Positions 36,202 to 46,561 of a DNA stretch of 64,000 bases are shown piece by piece (position 1 is the stretch's first letter; each line of letters opens with the position of its first letter). The notes under the pieces are model-generated. The model saw only the letters and a list, made by a program, of their open reading frames with translations. It did no database searches and was not told where the DNA came from. The position numbers and the translations under genes were made by a program. The stretch is from a beta proteobacterium L13 (lineage in GTDB: Bacteria > Pseudomonadota > Gammaproteobacteria > Burkholderiales > Chromobacteriaceae), in NCBI GenBank assembly GCA_000335715.1, contig AMYZ01000006.1, forward strand, positions 119,388-183,387. Direction: 5' to 3'.

Positions 36202-37191
36202 ATGTCCATGCAGCTGGTCACACAAAGCGCGCCAGGCGGCGCAGATACACTGGAAATCGCCTTTGCCGAAAAGCCGCAGCCGGCACCTGGCCAGCTGCGC
36301 GTGCGCGTGCTGGCAGCCGGCATCAACCGTGCCGATATCGTGCAGCGTGAGGGCAGGTACCCGCCGCCCAAAGGCGCGTCGCCGGTGCTGGGGCTGGAGA
36401 TCGCCGGTATTGTGGATGCGGTCAACGGCCCGTCGCGCTTTCAGGAAGGCGATGCGGTGTTTGGCCTGGTGTCCGGTGGCGGCTACGCCGAGTACGCGCT
36501 GCTCGATAGCAGCGCCGCCTTGCCCAAGCCGGACCTGATGAGCTGGGCCGAGGCCGCCAGCCTGCCCGAGGCGTGGATGACGGCCTGGTTCAACCTGGTA
36601 GACATTGCCGCGCTGCAGCCGGGCGAAACGGTGTTGATTCACGCCGGTGCCAGCGGTGTAGGCGCCGCTGCCATCCAGCTGGCCAGCCTGCTGGGCGCCC
36701 GCGTGGTAGCCAGCGCCGGCAGCGAGGAAAAGCGCCAGTTTTGCCGCAGCCTGGGCGCGGACGAGGTAATCGACAGCCGCCAGAGCGGCTTTGCGGCCAA
36801 CCTCAAGGCGCAGGGCGGGGTAGATGTGGTGCTCGACCCGGTAGGCGCCGCGCTGTTCGACGACAATATCGCGGTGCTGAAGCCGGACGGCCGCCTGGTG
36901 GTGATTGGCATCATGGGCGGCAGCAGTGCCACGCTGAACCTGGGCCTGCTGTTGGTCAAACGGCTGCGCTTGCTGGGCTCCACGTTGCGCAGCCAGCCGG
37001 AGGCGGTGAAAGCCAGGTTGGCCGCAGCACTGGAGGCCGAGGTGCTGCCCGCACTGGCCGACGGCCGGGCGCGCGTCACGCTGGATAGTGTCTACCCGCT
37101 GGCGGCGGTGGCCGATGCCCACCGTTACGTGGAAGACAACCGCAACCTGGGCAAGGTGGTACTGAGCCTGTTGCCTGTCATCATGCCGTAA
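36202..37191 (+). CDS. NAD(P)H-quinone oxidoreductase, PIG3/zeta-crystallin family
   Basis: 329 residues, zinc-free medium-chain dehydrogenase. The catalytic domain shows AAGINRADIVQREGRYPPP and LGLEIAGIV, and the cofactor motif is HAGASGVGAAAIQLA. Members reduce quinones with NADPH. The start at 36202 follows GAGGG by 6 bases; an in-frame TTG at 36181 overlaps the presumed regulatory region. A strong terminator follows. Repeat copies are at 36793 and 37016. Confidence 0.9.
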   Translation: MSMQLVTQSAPGGADTLEIAFAEKPQPAPGQLRVRVLAAGINRADIVQREGRYPPPKGASPVLGLEIAGIVDAVNGPSRFQEGDAVFGLVSGGGYAEYALLDSSAALPKPDLMSWAEAASLPEAWMTAWFNLVDIAALQPGETVLIHAGASGVGAAAIQLASLLGARVVASAGSEEKRQFCRSLGADEVIDSRQSGFAANLKAQGGVDVVLDPVGAALFDDNIAVLKPDGRLVVIGIMGGSSATLNLGLLLVKRLRLLGSTLRSQPEAVKARLAAALEAEVLPALADGRARVTLDSVYPLAAVADAHRYVEDNRNLGKVVLSLLPVIMP

Positions 37192-37255
37192 CGATATTTC
37201 GATAATCTGGCTTCAACAGCAAATCGCTTCTGCTGGATGGACCTGGATGGGATGC

Positions 37256-37290
37256 GGGGTTGCCCTTGGACGGGCAACCCCTCTTTTTTT
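37256..37290 (+). terminator. Intrinsic terminator after the quinone oxidoreductase gene
   Basis: Stem GGGGTTGCCC/GGGCAACCCC with a TTGGAC loop, followed by TCTTTTTTT. Confidence 0.88.
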
Positions 37291-37382
37291 GCCCGTCATC
37301 CACGCCGGTAGCCTGTGCTAGACTGCGCGCTTGCCAGCGGGGCACCCTCCGCCCCGCCCAACGAACACGAAAGCTACACCGC

Positions 37383-38003
37383 ATGACTACCGGCAACGAG
37401 CCCTGGCGCCACGCCAAAAACCTGCAGCAAACCCTGGACACCCTGCTGGCCGAGGCCATCACCGCCAGCGGCCTGTGCCGCAAAATTGCCGAACAGCTGC
37501 ACTCGCAGCAGCAACAGCAAGGCGAGCGCAGCGCACTGTCCAGCAGCTTTGGCTTGCTGGTGCGCAACAAGAAAAAGAAAGAGTTCATCGGCGGCTGGCT
37601 CAATTACCAGATCAGCCTGTCCGGCGACGGCCTGCCGCAGCGCGCCGACGGCCAGCCGTGCGCGCCGGTGCTGCACGTGGCGCACTGGGCCTGCGAGTTT
37701 GCCTTTGAATACGATGCCTACGTCGGCTTCCCCGCCAGCCAGTGGCAGCCGTGGCAGCAGCAGGGCGATAGCCTGCTGTGGTGGGAAGAAAGCGATAGCA
37801 GCTTCGGGCCGGAGTGGACCTACACGCTGGACCTGGCGGCGCTCAATAGCGAAGACGCGCTGCGCGCTGCCGTGGTAGCCCCCGCGCTGGCGCTGCTGGC
37901 CGGCAAGCCGGTAGCCGAGGCGCTGCCTGCGGATACGCTTGGCCTGCTGCGCTATGGCAGCGTGCAGGACGCCAATGGCGAGACCGATCTGCGCGTGCTC
38001 TGA
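37383..38003 (+). CDS. Conserved-looking hypothetical protein
   Basis: 206 residues from MTTGNEPWRHAK. The N-terminal 45 residues are helical with a Gln-rich run (about 42-47). A central block includes FGLLVRNKKKKEFIGGWLNY and HVAHWACEFAFEYDAYVGF, aromatic-rich, with further Trp-rich sequence after it. No signal peptide or membrane segment is visible. I recognise no family. The frame is open upstream through the terminator, so the later start is used although its ribosome site is weak. Confidence 0.65.
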   Translation: MTTGNEPWRHAKNLQQTLDTLLAEAITASGLCRKIAEQLHSQQQQQGERSALSSSFGLLVRNKKKKEFIGGWLNYQISLSGDGLPQRADGQPCAPVLHVAHWACEFAFEYDAYVGFPASQWQPWQQQGDSLLWWEESDSSFGPEWTYTLDLAALNSEDALRAAVVAPALALLAGKPVAEALPADTLGLLRYGSVQDANGETDLRVL

Positions 38004-38029
38004 TCGCCGGTTAAGCCAGTAATGCGCGA

Positions 38030-38062
38030 TGCGGCCAACCTTGCCAGCCAGGGTTGGCCGCA
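38030..38062. terminator. Inverted pair of the GGTTGGCCGC repeat
   Basis: TGCGGCCAACC and GGTTGGCCGCA arms around a 10-base centre, about 27 bases past the stop at 38003, followed by GTGCTTTT. It is one of the five inverted pairs. Confidence 0.7.
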
Positions 38063-38088
38063 GTGCTTTTGGCACGGCCCAAAAGCAC

Positions 38089-38115
38089 AACACCCGGCGC
38101 GCGGCCGGGTGTTTT
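38089..38115. terminator. Second hairpin, bidirectional, before tyrS end
   Basis: Stem AACACCCGGC/GCCGGGTGTT with a GCGCG loop and TTTT after it. Read leftward, a GCTTTT run follows a few bases on. It serves both convergent genes. Confidence 0.7.
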
Positions 38116-38144
38116 GTCGTGCTGTCAGCGCAGCGGGGGCGTGC

Positions 38145-39419
38145 TTAGACCCAGCTGATCAGCGTGTGGTTTTTCTTGCCGCGTTTCAGCAGGCTGTACT
38201 GGCCAAACAGACGGTCGCTATCGGCTACCTGGTAATCCAGCGCCTCGATCTTGTTGCCGTTGATGCTCACCGCGCCGCTCTGGATAAAGGTACGCGCTTC
38301 GGACTTGGACTTGGCCAGGCCGCCAGCTACCAGCGTGTCGATCAGGCCGGCTTGTGCCCGCTCGATCTGCACGCTGGGCATGCCGTCCTGCGCCAGCTGC
38401 GCCAGGTCGGAGGCGGTCAGGTCGGTAACACTGCCGCTAAACAGGCTGGCGCTGATGCGCTGCGCCGCCTCGACCGCTGCCTGGCCGTGTACCAGTGCGG
38501 TGGCTTGCTCGGCCAGGATGCGCTGCGCTTGCGGCTTGGTGCCGCTGGCTTTGTCCTGTGCTTCGATGGCGTTGATCTCGTCGATGGACAGGAAGGTAAA
38601 GTAGCGCAGGAACTTGTACACGTCGGCGTCGGCGGTGTTCAGCCAGAACTGGTAGAAGGCGTACGGGCTGGTCTTGCTGGCGTCCAACCACACCGCGCCG
38701 CCTTCGGTTTTGCCAAACTTGGTGCCGTCGGCTTTGGTCACCAGCGGCAGTGTCAGGCCGTATACCTGCTTCTGGTGGATGCGGCGGGTCAGGTCGGTAC
38801 CGGCGGTGATATTGCCCCACTGGTCCGAGCCGCCGATTTGCAGCTGGCAGCCGTGGCGGCGGTACAGTTCGGCAAAATCGTAGCCTTGCAGCAGGCTGTA
38901 GCTGAATTCGGTGTAGCTGATGCCCTGGTCTTCGCGGTTGATGCGCTGCTGAACCGATTCTTTCTTGATCATCTGGTTCACAGAGAAATGCTTGCCGATG
39001 TCGCGCAGGAACTCCAGCGCGCCCATGCCGCCAAACCAGTCGTAGTTGTTGGCCATGATGGCGGCGTTGTCGCCGTCAAAGCTCAGGAACGGCGATACCT
39101 GGCCGCGGATTTTCTCTACCCAGCTGGCAATCACGTCCGGGGTGTTCAGCTTGCGCTCGGTGGCCTTGAAGCTGGGGTCGCCGATCATGCCGGTGGCGCC
39201 GCCTACCAGTGCAATCGGCTTGTGGCCGGCTTGCTGGAAGCGCTTCAGTACCAGTACCGGTACCAGGTGGCCCAGGTGCAGACTGTCGGCGGTGGGGTCA
39301 AAGCCGCAATACAGGGTCACGCTTTCCTTGGCCAGCAGTTCTTCGAGGGCAGCCGCATCGGTTTGTTGTGCAATCAGACCGCGTGCTTGCAGATCCTGGA
39401 TAAGGGAGGCTTGGGACAT
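38145..39419 (-). CDS. tyrS: Tyrosyl-tRNA synthetase
   Basis: 424 residues, same as E. coli TyrS. Features are [18 protein letters not shown] (HIGH-like motif HLGH), the tyrosine-binding site [22 protein letters not shown] (KMSKS-like loop) and the C-terminal S4 RNA-binding domain ([18 protein letters not shown]). The ATG at 39419 follows AGGAG; the frame is open far upstream but unlike the family there. Confidence 0.97.
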   Translation of the reverse strand: MSQASLIQDLQARGLIAQQTDAAALEELLAKESVTLYCGFDPTADSLHLGHLVPVLVLKRFQQAGHKPIALVGGATGMIGDPSFKATERKLNTPDVIASWVEKIRGQVSPFLSFDGDNAAIMANNYDWFGGMGALEFLRDIGKHFSVNQMIKKESVQQRINREDQGISYTEFSYSLLQGYDFAELYRRHGCQLQIGGSDQWGNITAGTDLTRRIHQKQVYGLTLPLVTKADGTKFGKTEGGAVWLDASKTSPYAFYQFWLNTADADVYKFLRYFTFLSIDEINAIEAQDKASGTKPQAQRILAEQATALVHGQAAVEAAQRISASLFSGSVTDLTASDLAQLAQDGMPSVQIERAQAGLIDTLVAGGLAKSKSEARTFIQSGAVSINGNKIEALDYQVADSDRLFGQYSLLKRGKKNHTLISWV

Positions 39420-39619
39420 CTGTATTGTTCTCCTGAAAGGGTCGGGGCGCAGGGCCCCACAGCAAAACGCCAAGTTTACCCGATTTTGCCGTTTTGCTGC
39501 GCTGGCACATGGCGGCCAATATTTGTTAAGGATTGCGTCAGCACTTGATACGCCAGCAGGGTTAAAATCCCTGCTGCATGAGGACAACCGGTGTGTAGCC
39601 GGATAAAGGGAGAGGGTAA

Positions 39620-40270
39620 ATGAGTAACAAGGTAAAAGTATGGGACGTGCCGACACGCCTGTTTCACTGGGTGCTGCTGGCCATGTTTGCGGGTATGTGG
39701 GCATCGGCCGAAAACGGCCAGCTGCAGATTCATACCAAATTGGGCGTAGCCATGCTGGTGCTGGTGGTGTTCCGCCTGCTGTGGGGTGTGGTGGGCAGCC
39801 AGACTGCCCGCTTCAGCGATTTTTTCAAGCCCTGTCAGGTAAAAGCCTACCTGCGCGGCGAGGTGACCGAGAACCAGCAGCCTGGCCACAACCCGCTGGG
39901 CGGGCTGATGGTGGTGGCGCTGCTGGGCGCGCTGCTGGTGCAGCTGGGCCTGGGCCTGTTTGCCGCCGACGTAGACAGCTACACCTTCGACGGCCCGCTG
40001 GCCAAGCTCATCGATAGCGGCCTGGCCGAGCAGGTAACCGAGTGGCACGAAATCTGGTTCAACGTGCTGCTGGGCCTGGTAGGTGTGCACGTGCTGGCGA
40101 TTGTGGCTTACCGCAAGCTGAAAAATACCAACCTGGTACCGCCGATGATTACCGGCAGCAAAACGCTGGCAGGCGAGGTCAAACCGCTGCGCTTTGCGCC
40201 GGGCTGGCTGGGGCTGGTGGTGCTGGCAGTGGCCGCCGTGCTGGTAGTAGGGGGCTTGTCGCTGGTGTAA
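39620..40270 (+). CDS. Cytochrome b561-type diheme membrane protein
   Basis: 216 residues with four hydrophobic helices and His residues placed for heme: [34 protein letters not shown] and VGVHVLAIV. The N-terminal [12 protein letters not shown] is typical of the Ni/Fe-hydrogenase-type b subunits that accept electrons from small c-type cytochromes, often encoded next door; none is adjacent here. The ribosome site AGGGAGAGGG is strong. Confidence 0.88.
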   Translation: MSNKVKVWDVPTRLFHWVLLAMFAGMWASAENGQLQIHTKLGVAMLVLVVFRLLWGVVGSQTARFSDFFKPCQVKAYLRGEVTENQQPGHNPLGGLMVVALLGALLVQLGLGLFAADVDSYTFDGPLAKLIDSGLAEQVTEWHEIWFNVLLGLVGVHVLAIVAYRKLKNTNLVPPMITGSKTLAGEVKPLRFAPGWLGLVVLAVAAVLVVGGLSLV

Positions 40271-40289
40271 CCGGGTTAGCGTAAACAGC

Positions 40290-40316
40290 AAGGCACGCGA
40301 CGGCGTGCCTTTTTTT
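40290..40316 (+). terminator. Intrinsic terminator after the cytochrome b gene
   Basis: Stem AAGGCACGC/GCGTGCCTT with a GACG loop and a run of seven Ts. Confidence 0.9.
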
Positions 40317-40354
40317 GTGCGCAGGTAGTGCGCGTATTACGCACGGGTGGCCAA

Positions 40355-40364
40355 GGTTGGCCGC
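40355..40364 (+). repeat. Solitary intergenic copy of the GGTTGGCCGC repeat
   Basis: Complete 12-mer AGGTTGGCCGCA at 40354-40365 between the cytochrome b and pyruvate kinase genes, without a partner arm. Confidence 0.8.
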
Positions 40365-40505
40365 AAGGTGGGGGCGGATGGCTGGCAGCAGCAGTTTTTG
40401 CGGCCAATGCTGCGTGAATCTGTCGTTAGCCAGCTTTAACTGTAATCAATTTAGTACACGCGCGTTTCGTACCATAATGCAGGCAGAACCCAAGGAGACA
40501 ACACC

Positions 40506-41930
40506 ATGACCCGTCGTACCAAAATCGTCGCCACCCTCGGCCCGGCTTCCAGCGACCCCGAAACACTGGAGCGCCTGCTGCAGGCCGGTGTAAACGTGGT
40601 GCGCCTCAATTTCTCGCACGGCAGCGCGCAAGACCATATCGACCGCGCCACCCTGGTGCGCAGCACTGCCGACAAGCTGGGCGTGCCGGTGGCCATCATG
40701 GTAGACCTGCAGGGGCCCAAGATCCGCGTCGGCAAGTTTGCTAACGGCAAAACCACGCTGACCAACGGCCAGCCCTTTATCCTGGACGCCGAATGCACGC
40801 TGGGTGACGACGGCCGCGTAGGGCTGGACTACAAAGAGCTGCCGGGCGACGTAGAGCCGGGCGCCGTGCTGTTGCTGGACGATGGCCGCATCGTATTGGT
40901 AGTAGAAAAAGTACTGGGCAGCCAGATCCACACCAAGGTCAAAGTTGGCGGCGTATTGTCAAACAACAAGGGCATCAACCGCCAGGGCGGCGGCCTGTCC
41001 GCCCCGGCGCTGACCGCCAAGGATATCGACGACATCAAGGTGGCGGCGCAGCTGGAAGCCGACTACGTGGCAGTATCTTTCCCCAAGAGCAGCGCCGACC
41101 TGTACATGGCGCGCACGCTGATTAACGCCGCCGGCTGTCAGGCGCGCATCATCGCCAAGATCGAGCGCTGCGAAGCCATCACCAACCTGGACGACCTGAT
41201 CAACTCCGCCGACGGCATCATGGTGGCGCGTGGCGACCTGGCCGTAGAAGTGGGCGACGCCGCCGTGCCGGCGCTGCAAAAACGCATGATCCGTGCCGCG
41301 CGCGAGCGTAACAAGCTCACCATCACCGCTACGCAGATGATGGAATCCATGATCAGCAGCCCGGTACCCACCCGCGCCGAAGTGTCCGACGTGGCCAACG
41401 CCGTACTGGACGGCACCGACGCGGTGATGCTGTCTGCCGAAACCGCCGCCGGCCAGTTCCCGGTAGAAACGGTCGAGTCCATGTCGCGTGTGTGCATGGA
41501 GGCGGAAAACTCCAGCGACTACCAGCTGGAGCGCACCTTCCTCAACCGCGAATTCACCCGCGTAGACCAATCCATCGCCATGGCCGCGCTGTTTACCGCC
41601 AACCACCTGCCCGTGCGCGCGCTGGTGTCGCTCACCCAGACCGGCTCCACCGCGCTGTGGATCAGCCGCGTGAACTGCGGCGTGCCCATCTACGCGCTGA
41701 CGCCCGACATCCGCACCTACCGCCGCCTGGCCATGTACCGCGACGTGTTCCCCATGCTGCTGCCCGCTGCCACCGACCAGAAAAAACTGCTGGCCGCTGC
41801 CGAGCGCAAGCTGCTGGAACGCGGCCGCGTAGAGCAGGGTGACGTACTGGTAGTAACCATCGGCGACACCGTGGGCATGATGGGCCACACCAACACCATG
41901 AAGATCATCAAGGCGGGCGAAGCGCGCTAA
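40506..41930 (+). CDS. pyk: Pyruvate kinase
   Basis: 474 residues. RRTKIVATLGPAS opens the barrel; VVRLNFSHG, VDLQGPKIRVG, the active-site helix IIAKIERCEAI and MVARGDLAVEVG (substrate and metal binding) follow, with DAVMLSAETAAGQFP and the C-terminal effector domain after them. It converts phosphoenolpyruvate and ADP to pyruvate and ATP, the last step of glycolysis. A clear AAGGAG site lies 8 bases before the ATG. It marks the left border of the accessory block. Confidence 0.96.
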   Translation: MTRRTKIVATLGPASSDPETLERLLQAGVNVVRLNFSHGSAQDHIDRATLVRSTADKLGVPVAIMVDLQGPKIRVGKFANGKTTLTNGQPFILDAECTLGDDGRVGLDYKELPGDVEPGAVLLLDDGRIVLVVEKVLGSQIHTKVKVGGVLSNNKGINRQGGGLSAPALTAKDIDDIKVAAQLEADYVAVSFPKSSADLYMARTLINAAGCQARIIAKIERCEAITNLDDLINSADGIMVARGDLAVEVGDAAVPALQKRMIRAARERNKLTITATQMMESMISSPVPTRAEVSDVANAVLDGTDAVMLSAETAAGQFPVETVESMSRVCMEAENSSDYQLERTFLNREFTRVDQSIAMAALFTANHLPVRALVSLTQTGSTALWISRVNCGVPIYALTPDIRTYRRLAMYRDVFPMLLPAATDQKKLLAAAERKLLERGRVEQGDVLVVTIGDTVGMMGHTNTMKIIKAGEAR

Positions 41931-41976
41931 TCGCCTGAACCCATGCCGGCTTCACGCCGGTTTGCCAAGTACCCAT

Positions 41977-42009
41977 TGCGGCCAACCTGTCAGCCATAGG
42001 TTGGCCGCA
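41977..42009. terminator. Inverted pair of the GGTTGGCCGC repeat
   Basis: Perfect 12-base arms TGCGGCCAACCT (41977-41988) and AGGTTGGCCGCA (41998-42009) with a 9-base loop, about 46 bases after the pyruvate kinase stop. A GCCGGC-TTCAC-GCCGG hairpin precedes it. Confidence 0.75.
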
Positions 42010-42102
42010 TGTCTTTCTGCCGGGCGGCGCGGACGTGCAAAACGCGTTTTGCGGCGATCGTGCAAAATGCTGATTTCATTGTTCTGCAGAAATGCCGTTA
42101 CC

Positions 42103-42125
42103 ATGTCATGGCTAATGACATTAGC
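42103..42125. promoter_or_regulatory. Nested palindromes upstream of a small gene
   Basis: GCTAATG-A-CATTAGC (42111-42125) is a perfect 7+1+7 palindrome. It overlaps an outer pair ATGTCAT (42103-42109) and ATGACAT (42115-42121), the same half-sites as the palindrome at 1743-1758. A TATGAT -10-like box lies at 42130-42135 without a good -35, fitting an activated or repressed promoter. Confidence 0.35.
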
Positions 42126-42161
42126 TTGTTATGATGCCGGATCATGAAAGACGGAGGGGCT

Positions 42162-42356
42162 ATGAAGCCGGTACATTTGCTGTACTTTGCGGTAGCTGCA
42201 TCGACCATACTGCTAGCCTGGGCGTTGCTGGGCAGCAAGCCGGACGACCTGCATGTCTGCCCGCCAGAACGCCGCGTCGGCAATTTCTGCAAAACCACAC
42301 TGCCCGGCGGCGTGATCTGGCTGCGGCAGATTCCGGGTGCCGGGGTGGATCCGTAA
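42162..42356 (+). CDS. Small single-pass membrane or exported protein, unknown
   Basis: 64 residues. MKPVHLLYFAVAASTILLAWALLG is one hydrophobic segment or signal anchor. A short domain follows with two cysteines (DLHVCPPERRVGNFCKT), which could pair in the periplasm. The GGAGG site 4 bases upstream selects this ATG over one at 42144. No family recognised. It lies between the pyruvate kinase terminator and hsdR. Confidence 0.6.
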   Translation: MKPVHLLYFAVAASTILLAWALLGSKPDDLHVCPPERRVGNFCKTTLPGGVIWLRQIPGAGVDP

Positions 42357-42427
42357 ACTGCGGCATGCCTTTCCTTGTCCGTGGCATATAAAAACTGTCC
42401 ATCGCGGGTTTGTTCAGTACAAGCGGA

Positions 42428-42433
42428 TATAAT
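42428..42433 (+). promoter_or_regulatory. Perfect -10 box of the hsdR promoter
   Basis: TATAAT with no good -35 at the usual spacing, about 33 bases before the hsdR ATG. It rules out an in-frame TTG at 42433 as the start. Confidence 0.55.
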
Positions 42434-42465
42434 TGCCCGTACTACGCCAGCGTCAGGTTTCGGTC

Positions 42466-44904
42466 ATGGATAAGAAAAAGCTGTCTGAACGGGATATTTG
42501 CACCAAATTCATCACCCCCGCAGTGGAAGCCGCAGGTTGGGATACCCAGCGCCAGATGCGCGAAGAGGTAGGCCTTACCGCCGGGCGCGTGCTGGTGCGC
42601 GGCAACAAGGGGGTGCGTGACCGCAAGACGGTGCTGCGCGCCGACTACGTGCTGTACTTCAAGCCCGGCCTGCCACTGGCTGTGGTAGAAGCCAAGGACA
42701 ACAAACACACAGTGCGCGATGGCATCCAGCAGGCGCTAAAGTACGCCGACATGCTGGATGTGCCGTTTGCCTTTTCCAGCAATGGCGACGGCTTTGTCTT
42801 CCACGACAAGACCCTGGCTGATGGTGTACTGGAACGCGAAATCACCTTGGCCGAGTTTCCGTCGCCAGACGCGCTGTGGCAGCGTTACCTTGCTTGGAAA
42901 GGCATTGCCAGCACGCAGGCAGGGCTGTACGCGCAGGATTATCACCCCGGCCGCACCGCACGTTACTACCAGGTCAATGCCATCAACCGTTCGGTAGAGG
43001 CCGTGATCAAAGGCCAAAAGCGTGTGCTGCTGGTGATGGCCACTGGCACCGGCAAAACCTTTACCGCGTTCCAGATCATCTGGCGGCTTTGGAAGTCCGG
43101 CACGGCCAAACGCATCCTGTTTCTGGCCGACCGCAACATTCTGGTTGACCAAACCATGGTGGGCGATTTCAAGCCGTTCAAAGGCGCCATGGCCAAGCTC
43201 AGTGTGAACCAGAAAGGCGTGGAAAAAGTGGATGCCTCGGGGCAGGCCAGCACCGAGATGGTGGCGCTGGGCGTGAATGCCGCCACCAAGAAGGTGGATA
43301 AATCCTACGAGATTTACCTGTCGCTGTATCAGGCCGTTACCGGTAGCGAAGAAGAGCGCAATATCTACAAGCAGTTCAGCCCCGACTTTTTCGACCTGGT
43401 AGTCATCGACGAATGCCACCGTGGCAGCGCTGCCGAAGACTCGGCCTGGCGTGACATTCTCGACTACTTCGGCAGCGCCGTGCACCTGGGCCTTACCGCC
43501 ACGCCCAAAGAAACGGCAGACGTTTCCAACATCACCTACTTTGGCGAGCCGGTCTACACCTACTCGCTCAAGCAAGGCATCGAAGACGGCTTCCTGGCCC
43601 CGTACAAGGTCATCCGTGTCGATCTGGACAAAGACCTGGGCTGGCGCCCGCCCGTGGGCAAGGTGGATGCCAAGGGTCAGATCGTTGAAGACCGCATCTA
43701 CAACCAGAAAGACATGAACAAGGCGCTGGTGCTGACCCAGCGCGACGAGGCCGTCGCCCAGCGCATCACCGAGCTGCTGCACGCCACCGGCCGCATGAAC
43801 AAGACCATCGTGTTCTGCGAGGACATCGACCACGCCAGCCGTATGCGGCAAGCACTGCTGAATGCCAATAGCGACCTGGCGGCGGCCAACCCCAAGTACG
43901 TGGTGCAGATAACCGGCGACAATACCGAAGGCAAACTGGAGCTGGACAACTTCATCGACCCCAAGCGCGCCTACCCGGTGATTGCTACCACTAGCCGGCT
44001 GATGACCACCGGCGTGGATGCGCAAACCTGCAAGCTGGTGGTGCTGGACCGCACCATCAACAGCATGACCGAGTTCAAGCAGATCATCGGCCGCGGCACC
44101 CGTATCAACGAAGACTACGGCAAGCTGTGGTTCACCATTCTGGACTTCAAAAAAGCCACCGAAAACTTTGCCGACCCGGCGTTTGACGGTGAGCCCACCG
44201 TTATCTACGAACCGGATGGCAGCCAGCCGGTGACACCTCCCGAAGACCCTGTGCTGCCGCCGGAAGGCGACGCTGCGCCCGTGCCGGGTGCCAGTGAAGA
44301 TGCCGGCGAAGCGGGCGATGCCCACGGCGGGCAGGGCGGTGGCGGGCGCGTCAAGTACGTCATCAACGACGTGCCGGTGTACGTGGTGAACGAGCGCGTG
44401 CAGTACATGGGCAGCGACGGCAAGCTGATGACCGAATCGCTGAAGGACTACACCCGCATCCAGCTGAACCAGCGTTTTGCCTCGCTGGACGCCTTCCTGC
44501 AAAGCTGGAGCGACGCCGACAAAAAGCAGGCCATCGTCGACGAGCTGGAGGCGCTGGGCGTGTTTTTTGACGAGCTGGCCAAAGAAGTCGGCAAAGACCT
44601 GGACCCGTTCGACCTGATCTGCCATATCGCCTTCGGCCAAAAGCCGCTTACCCGCCGCGAACGTGCCGAGCAGGTAAAGAAAAAAGACTACTTCGCCCGC
44701 CACAGCGGTACCGCCCGCCGCGTGCTGGAAAAGCTGCTGGACAAATACGCCGATGAAGGCATCGCCAATATCGAGCAAACCGAGGTGTTGCGAACGCCAG
44801 ACTTTGCCGCCCTGGGTTCGCCGGTAGAGCTGATCAAGTCGTTTGGCGGCAAGCCGCAATACCACCGCGCCGTGCGCGAGCTGGAACAAGCCCTGTACCA
44901 ATAG
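42466..44904 (+). CDS. hsdR: Type I restriction enzyme, endonuclease/translocase subunit
   Basis: 812 residues, EcoEI/EcoAI-like HsdR. The N-terminal nuclease (ADYVLYF...[11 protein letters not shown], a PD-(D/E)xK arrangement at about 70-95) is followed by the motor domain with [14 protein letters not shown] (Walker A), [11 protein letters not shown] and GLTATPKET, then motif VI-like [14 protein letters not shown]. An acidic linker rich in Pro/Gly (about 585-625) leads to the C-terminal domain that binds the methylase. It translocates DNA and cuts at a distance from unmethylated sites. A repeat copy is at 43882. Confidence 0.94.
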   Translation: MDKKKLSERDICTKFITPAVEAAGWDTQRQMREEVGLTAGRVLVRGNKGVRDRKTVLRADYVLYFKPGLPLAVVEAKDNKHTVRDGIQQALKYADMLDVPFAFSSNGDGFVFHDKTLADGVLEREITLAEFPSPDALWQRYLAWKGIASTQAGLYAQDYHPGRTARYYQVNAINRSVEAVIKGQKRVLLVMATGTGKTFTAFQIIWRLWKSGTAKRILFLADRNILVDQTMVGDFKPFKGAMAKLSVNQKGVEKVDASGQASTEMVALGVNAATKKVDKSYEIYLSLYQAVTGSEEERNIYKQFSPDFFDLVVIDECHRGSAAEDSAWRDILDYFGSAVHLGLTATPKETADVSNITYFGEPVYTYSLKQGIEDGFLAPYKVIRVDLDKDLGWRPPVGKVDAKGQIVEDRIYNQKDMNKALVLTQRDEAVAQRITELLHATGRMNKTIVFCEDIDHASRMRQALLNANSDLAAANPKYVVQITGDNTEGKLELDNFIDPKRAYPVIATTSRLMTTGVDAQTCKLVVLDRTINSMTEFKQIIGRGTRINEDYGKLWFTILDFKKATENFADPAFDGEPTVIYEPDGSQPVTPPEDPVLPPEGDAAPVPGASEDAGEAGDAHGGQGGGGRVKYVINDVPVYVVNERVQYMGSDGKLMTESLKDYTRIQLNQRFASLDAFLQSWSDADKKQAIVDELEALGVFFDELAKEVGKDLDPFDLICHIAFGQKPLTRRERAEQVKKKDYFARHSGTARRVLEKLLDKYADEGIANIEQTEVLRTPDFAALGSPVELIKSFGGKPQYHRAVRELEQALYQ

Positions 44905-45027
44905 CCCCTCGCCACCGGTGGTGCCATGCCAGTAAAAACCGGCACCGCCGCCGCACTTGCCTTAAAATGCCAGCCCACACGCGGGGCCAGCCGCCGCAGG
45001 CGCGCCCGCGGCGCGGGCTGCGCCGCC

Positions 45028-45037
45028 TTGCGGCCAA
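45028..45037 (-). repeat. Solitary repeat copy between hsdR and hsdM
   Basis: TGCGGCCAACCT in the 172-base gap between hsdR and hsdM. The rest of the gap is very GC-rich with a TAAAAT box at 44963-44968 that could be a weak separate promoter for hsdM. No gene was seen in it. Confidence 0.7.
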
Positions 45038-45076
45038 CCTGGCACCCCGAGCACCGACCAGCTTTCCGAGACGTTC

Positions 45077-46561
45077 ATGACCATCAGCACCACCCTCATC
45101 AAATCCATCCAGGACATCATGCGCCAGGATGCCGGCATCGACGGCGATGCCCAGCGTATTTCGCAGCTTTCCTGGCTGCTGTTCCTCAAGATTTTCGACG
45201 ACCAGGAAACCGAAATCGAGATGATGCGCGATGACTACGCCTCGCCCATCCCGCAAGCCTACCGCTGGCGCAATTGGGCTGCCGACGCCGAAGGCATCAC
45301 TGGCGATGCCTTGCTGAACTTCGTCAACAACCAGCTGTTTGCCGAGCTGAAAGACCTCTATACCGCCACCAACCCGCGTGCCGAGGTGGTGCAGGCCGTG
45401 TTTGAAGATGCCTTCAACTACATGAAGTCCGGCCAGCTGCTGCGTCAGGTCATCAACAAGATCAACGAAATCGATTTCAACAGCCAGCAAGACCGCCACC
45501 AGTTCAACGACCTGTACGAAAAAATCCTCAAAGACCTGCAAAGCGCCGGCAACGCCGGCGAGTTCTACACCCCGCGCGCGGTAACGCAGTTCATGGTGGA
45601 TAGGGTCAACCCGCAGCTGGGCGAGGCGGTGCTGGACCCAGCCTGTGGCACCGGCGGCTTTCTGGCCTGCGCGCTGGAGCACCTGCGCCAACAGGTAAAG
45701 ACGGTGGACGACCAGGTCCTGCTGCAGCAAGCCATGCACGGCGTGGAAAAAAAGCAGCTGCCGCACCTGCTGTGCATTACCAATATGCTGCTGCACGGCA
45801 TTGAGGTGCCCAACCAGATCCGCCACGACAACACGCTGGCGCGCCCGCTGGTGAGCTACGGCCCGCGCGACATGGTGGACGTCATCCTCAGCAACCCGCC
45901 GTTTGGCGGCACCGAAGAGCCGGGCATCGAGGCCAACTTCCCGGCCGATGTGCGCACCAAGGAAACCGCCGACCTGTTTCTGGTGCTGATGGTAGAGCTG
46001 CTCAAGCACAACGGCCGCGCCGCCGTGGTGCTGCCCGACGGCACGCTGTTTGGCGAAGGCGTCAAAACGCGTATCAAGGAAAAGCTGCTCACCGAGTGCA
46101 ACCTGCACACCATCGTGCGCCTGCCCAACGGCGTGTTTGCGCCGTACACTGGCATCAAGACCAATCTGCTGTTCTTTACCAAAGGCCAGCCGACCACGGA
46201 CATCTGGTACTACGAGCACCCGTACCCGGCCGGCTACAAGAGCTATAGCAAAACCAAGCCGATACGCATCGACGAATTCGACGCCGAAAAAGCCTGGTGG
46301 GGCAGCGAAGCCGACGGCTTTGCCAGCCGCGTCGAGAACGAGTTCGCCTGGAAAGTCAGCATCGACGACATCCGCGCCAAGGGCTTCAACCTGGACCAGA
46401 AAAACCCGCACGTCGGCGAAACCATCAGCCACGACCCGGACGAACTGTTGGCGCAATACCAGGCGCTGCAGGCCGACGCGCAAGCCTTGCGCGACCAGCT
46501 GAAAGCCATCCTCGCCGCTGCGCTGGCCTGCCCGTCGGCAGACACGGAGGCCAAGGCATGA
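45077..46561 (+). CDS. hsdM: Type I restriction-modification methylase subunit
   Basis: 494 residues, gamma-class N6-adenine methyltransferase. An N-terminal helical domain (SIQDIMRQDAGIDGDAQRISQLSWLLFLKI) is followed by AGEFYTPRAVTQFMV, the SAM-binding motif DPACGTGGFL and the catalytic ILSNPPFGG. Two copies join one HsdS to methylate host sites. It overlaps hsdS by 4 bases (ATGA). Confidence 0.96.
   Translation: MTISTTLIKSIQDIMRQDAGIDGDAQRISQLSWLLFLKIFDDQETEIEMMRDDYASPIPQAYRWRNWAADAEGITGDALLNFVNNQLFAELKDLYTATNPRAEVVQAVFEDAFNYMKSGQLLRQVINKINEIDFNSQQDRHQFNDLYEKILKDLQSAGNAGEFYTPRAVTQFMVDRVNPQLGEAVLDPACGTGGFLACALEHLRQQVKTVDDQVLLQQAMHGVEKKQLPHLLCITNMLLHGIEVPNQIRHDNTLARPLVSYGPRDMVDVILSNPPFGGTEEPGIEANFPADVRTKETADLFLVLMVELLKHNGRAAVVLPDGTLFGEGVKTRIKEKLLTECNLHTIVRLPNGVFAPYTGIKTNLLFFTKGQPTTDIWYYEHPYPAGYKSYSKTKPIRIDEFDAEKAWWGSEADGFASRVENEFAWKVSIDDIRAKGFNLDQKNPHVGETISHDPDELLAQYQALQADAQALRDQLKAILAAALACPSADTEAKA

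Noticed and set aside
42433..42465. TTG start for hsdR
   Set aside because: It lies in the TATAAT box, so it would not be transcribed.
42736..44901. 721-codon open frame antisense to hsdR
   Set aside because: Shadow frame; hsdR motifs are complete on the sense strand.
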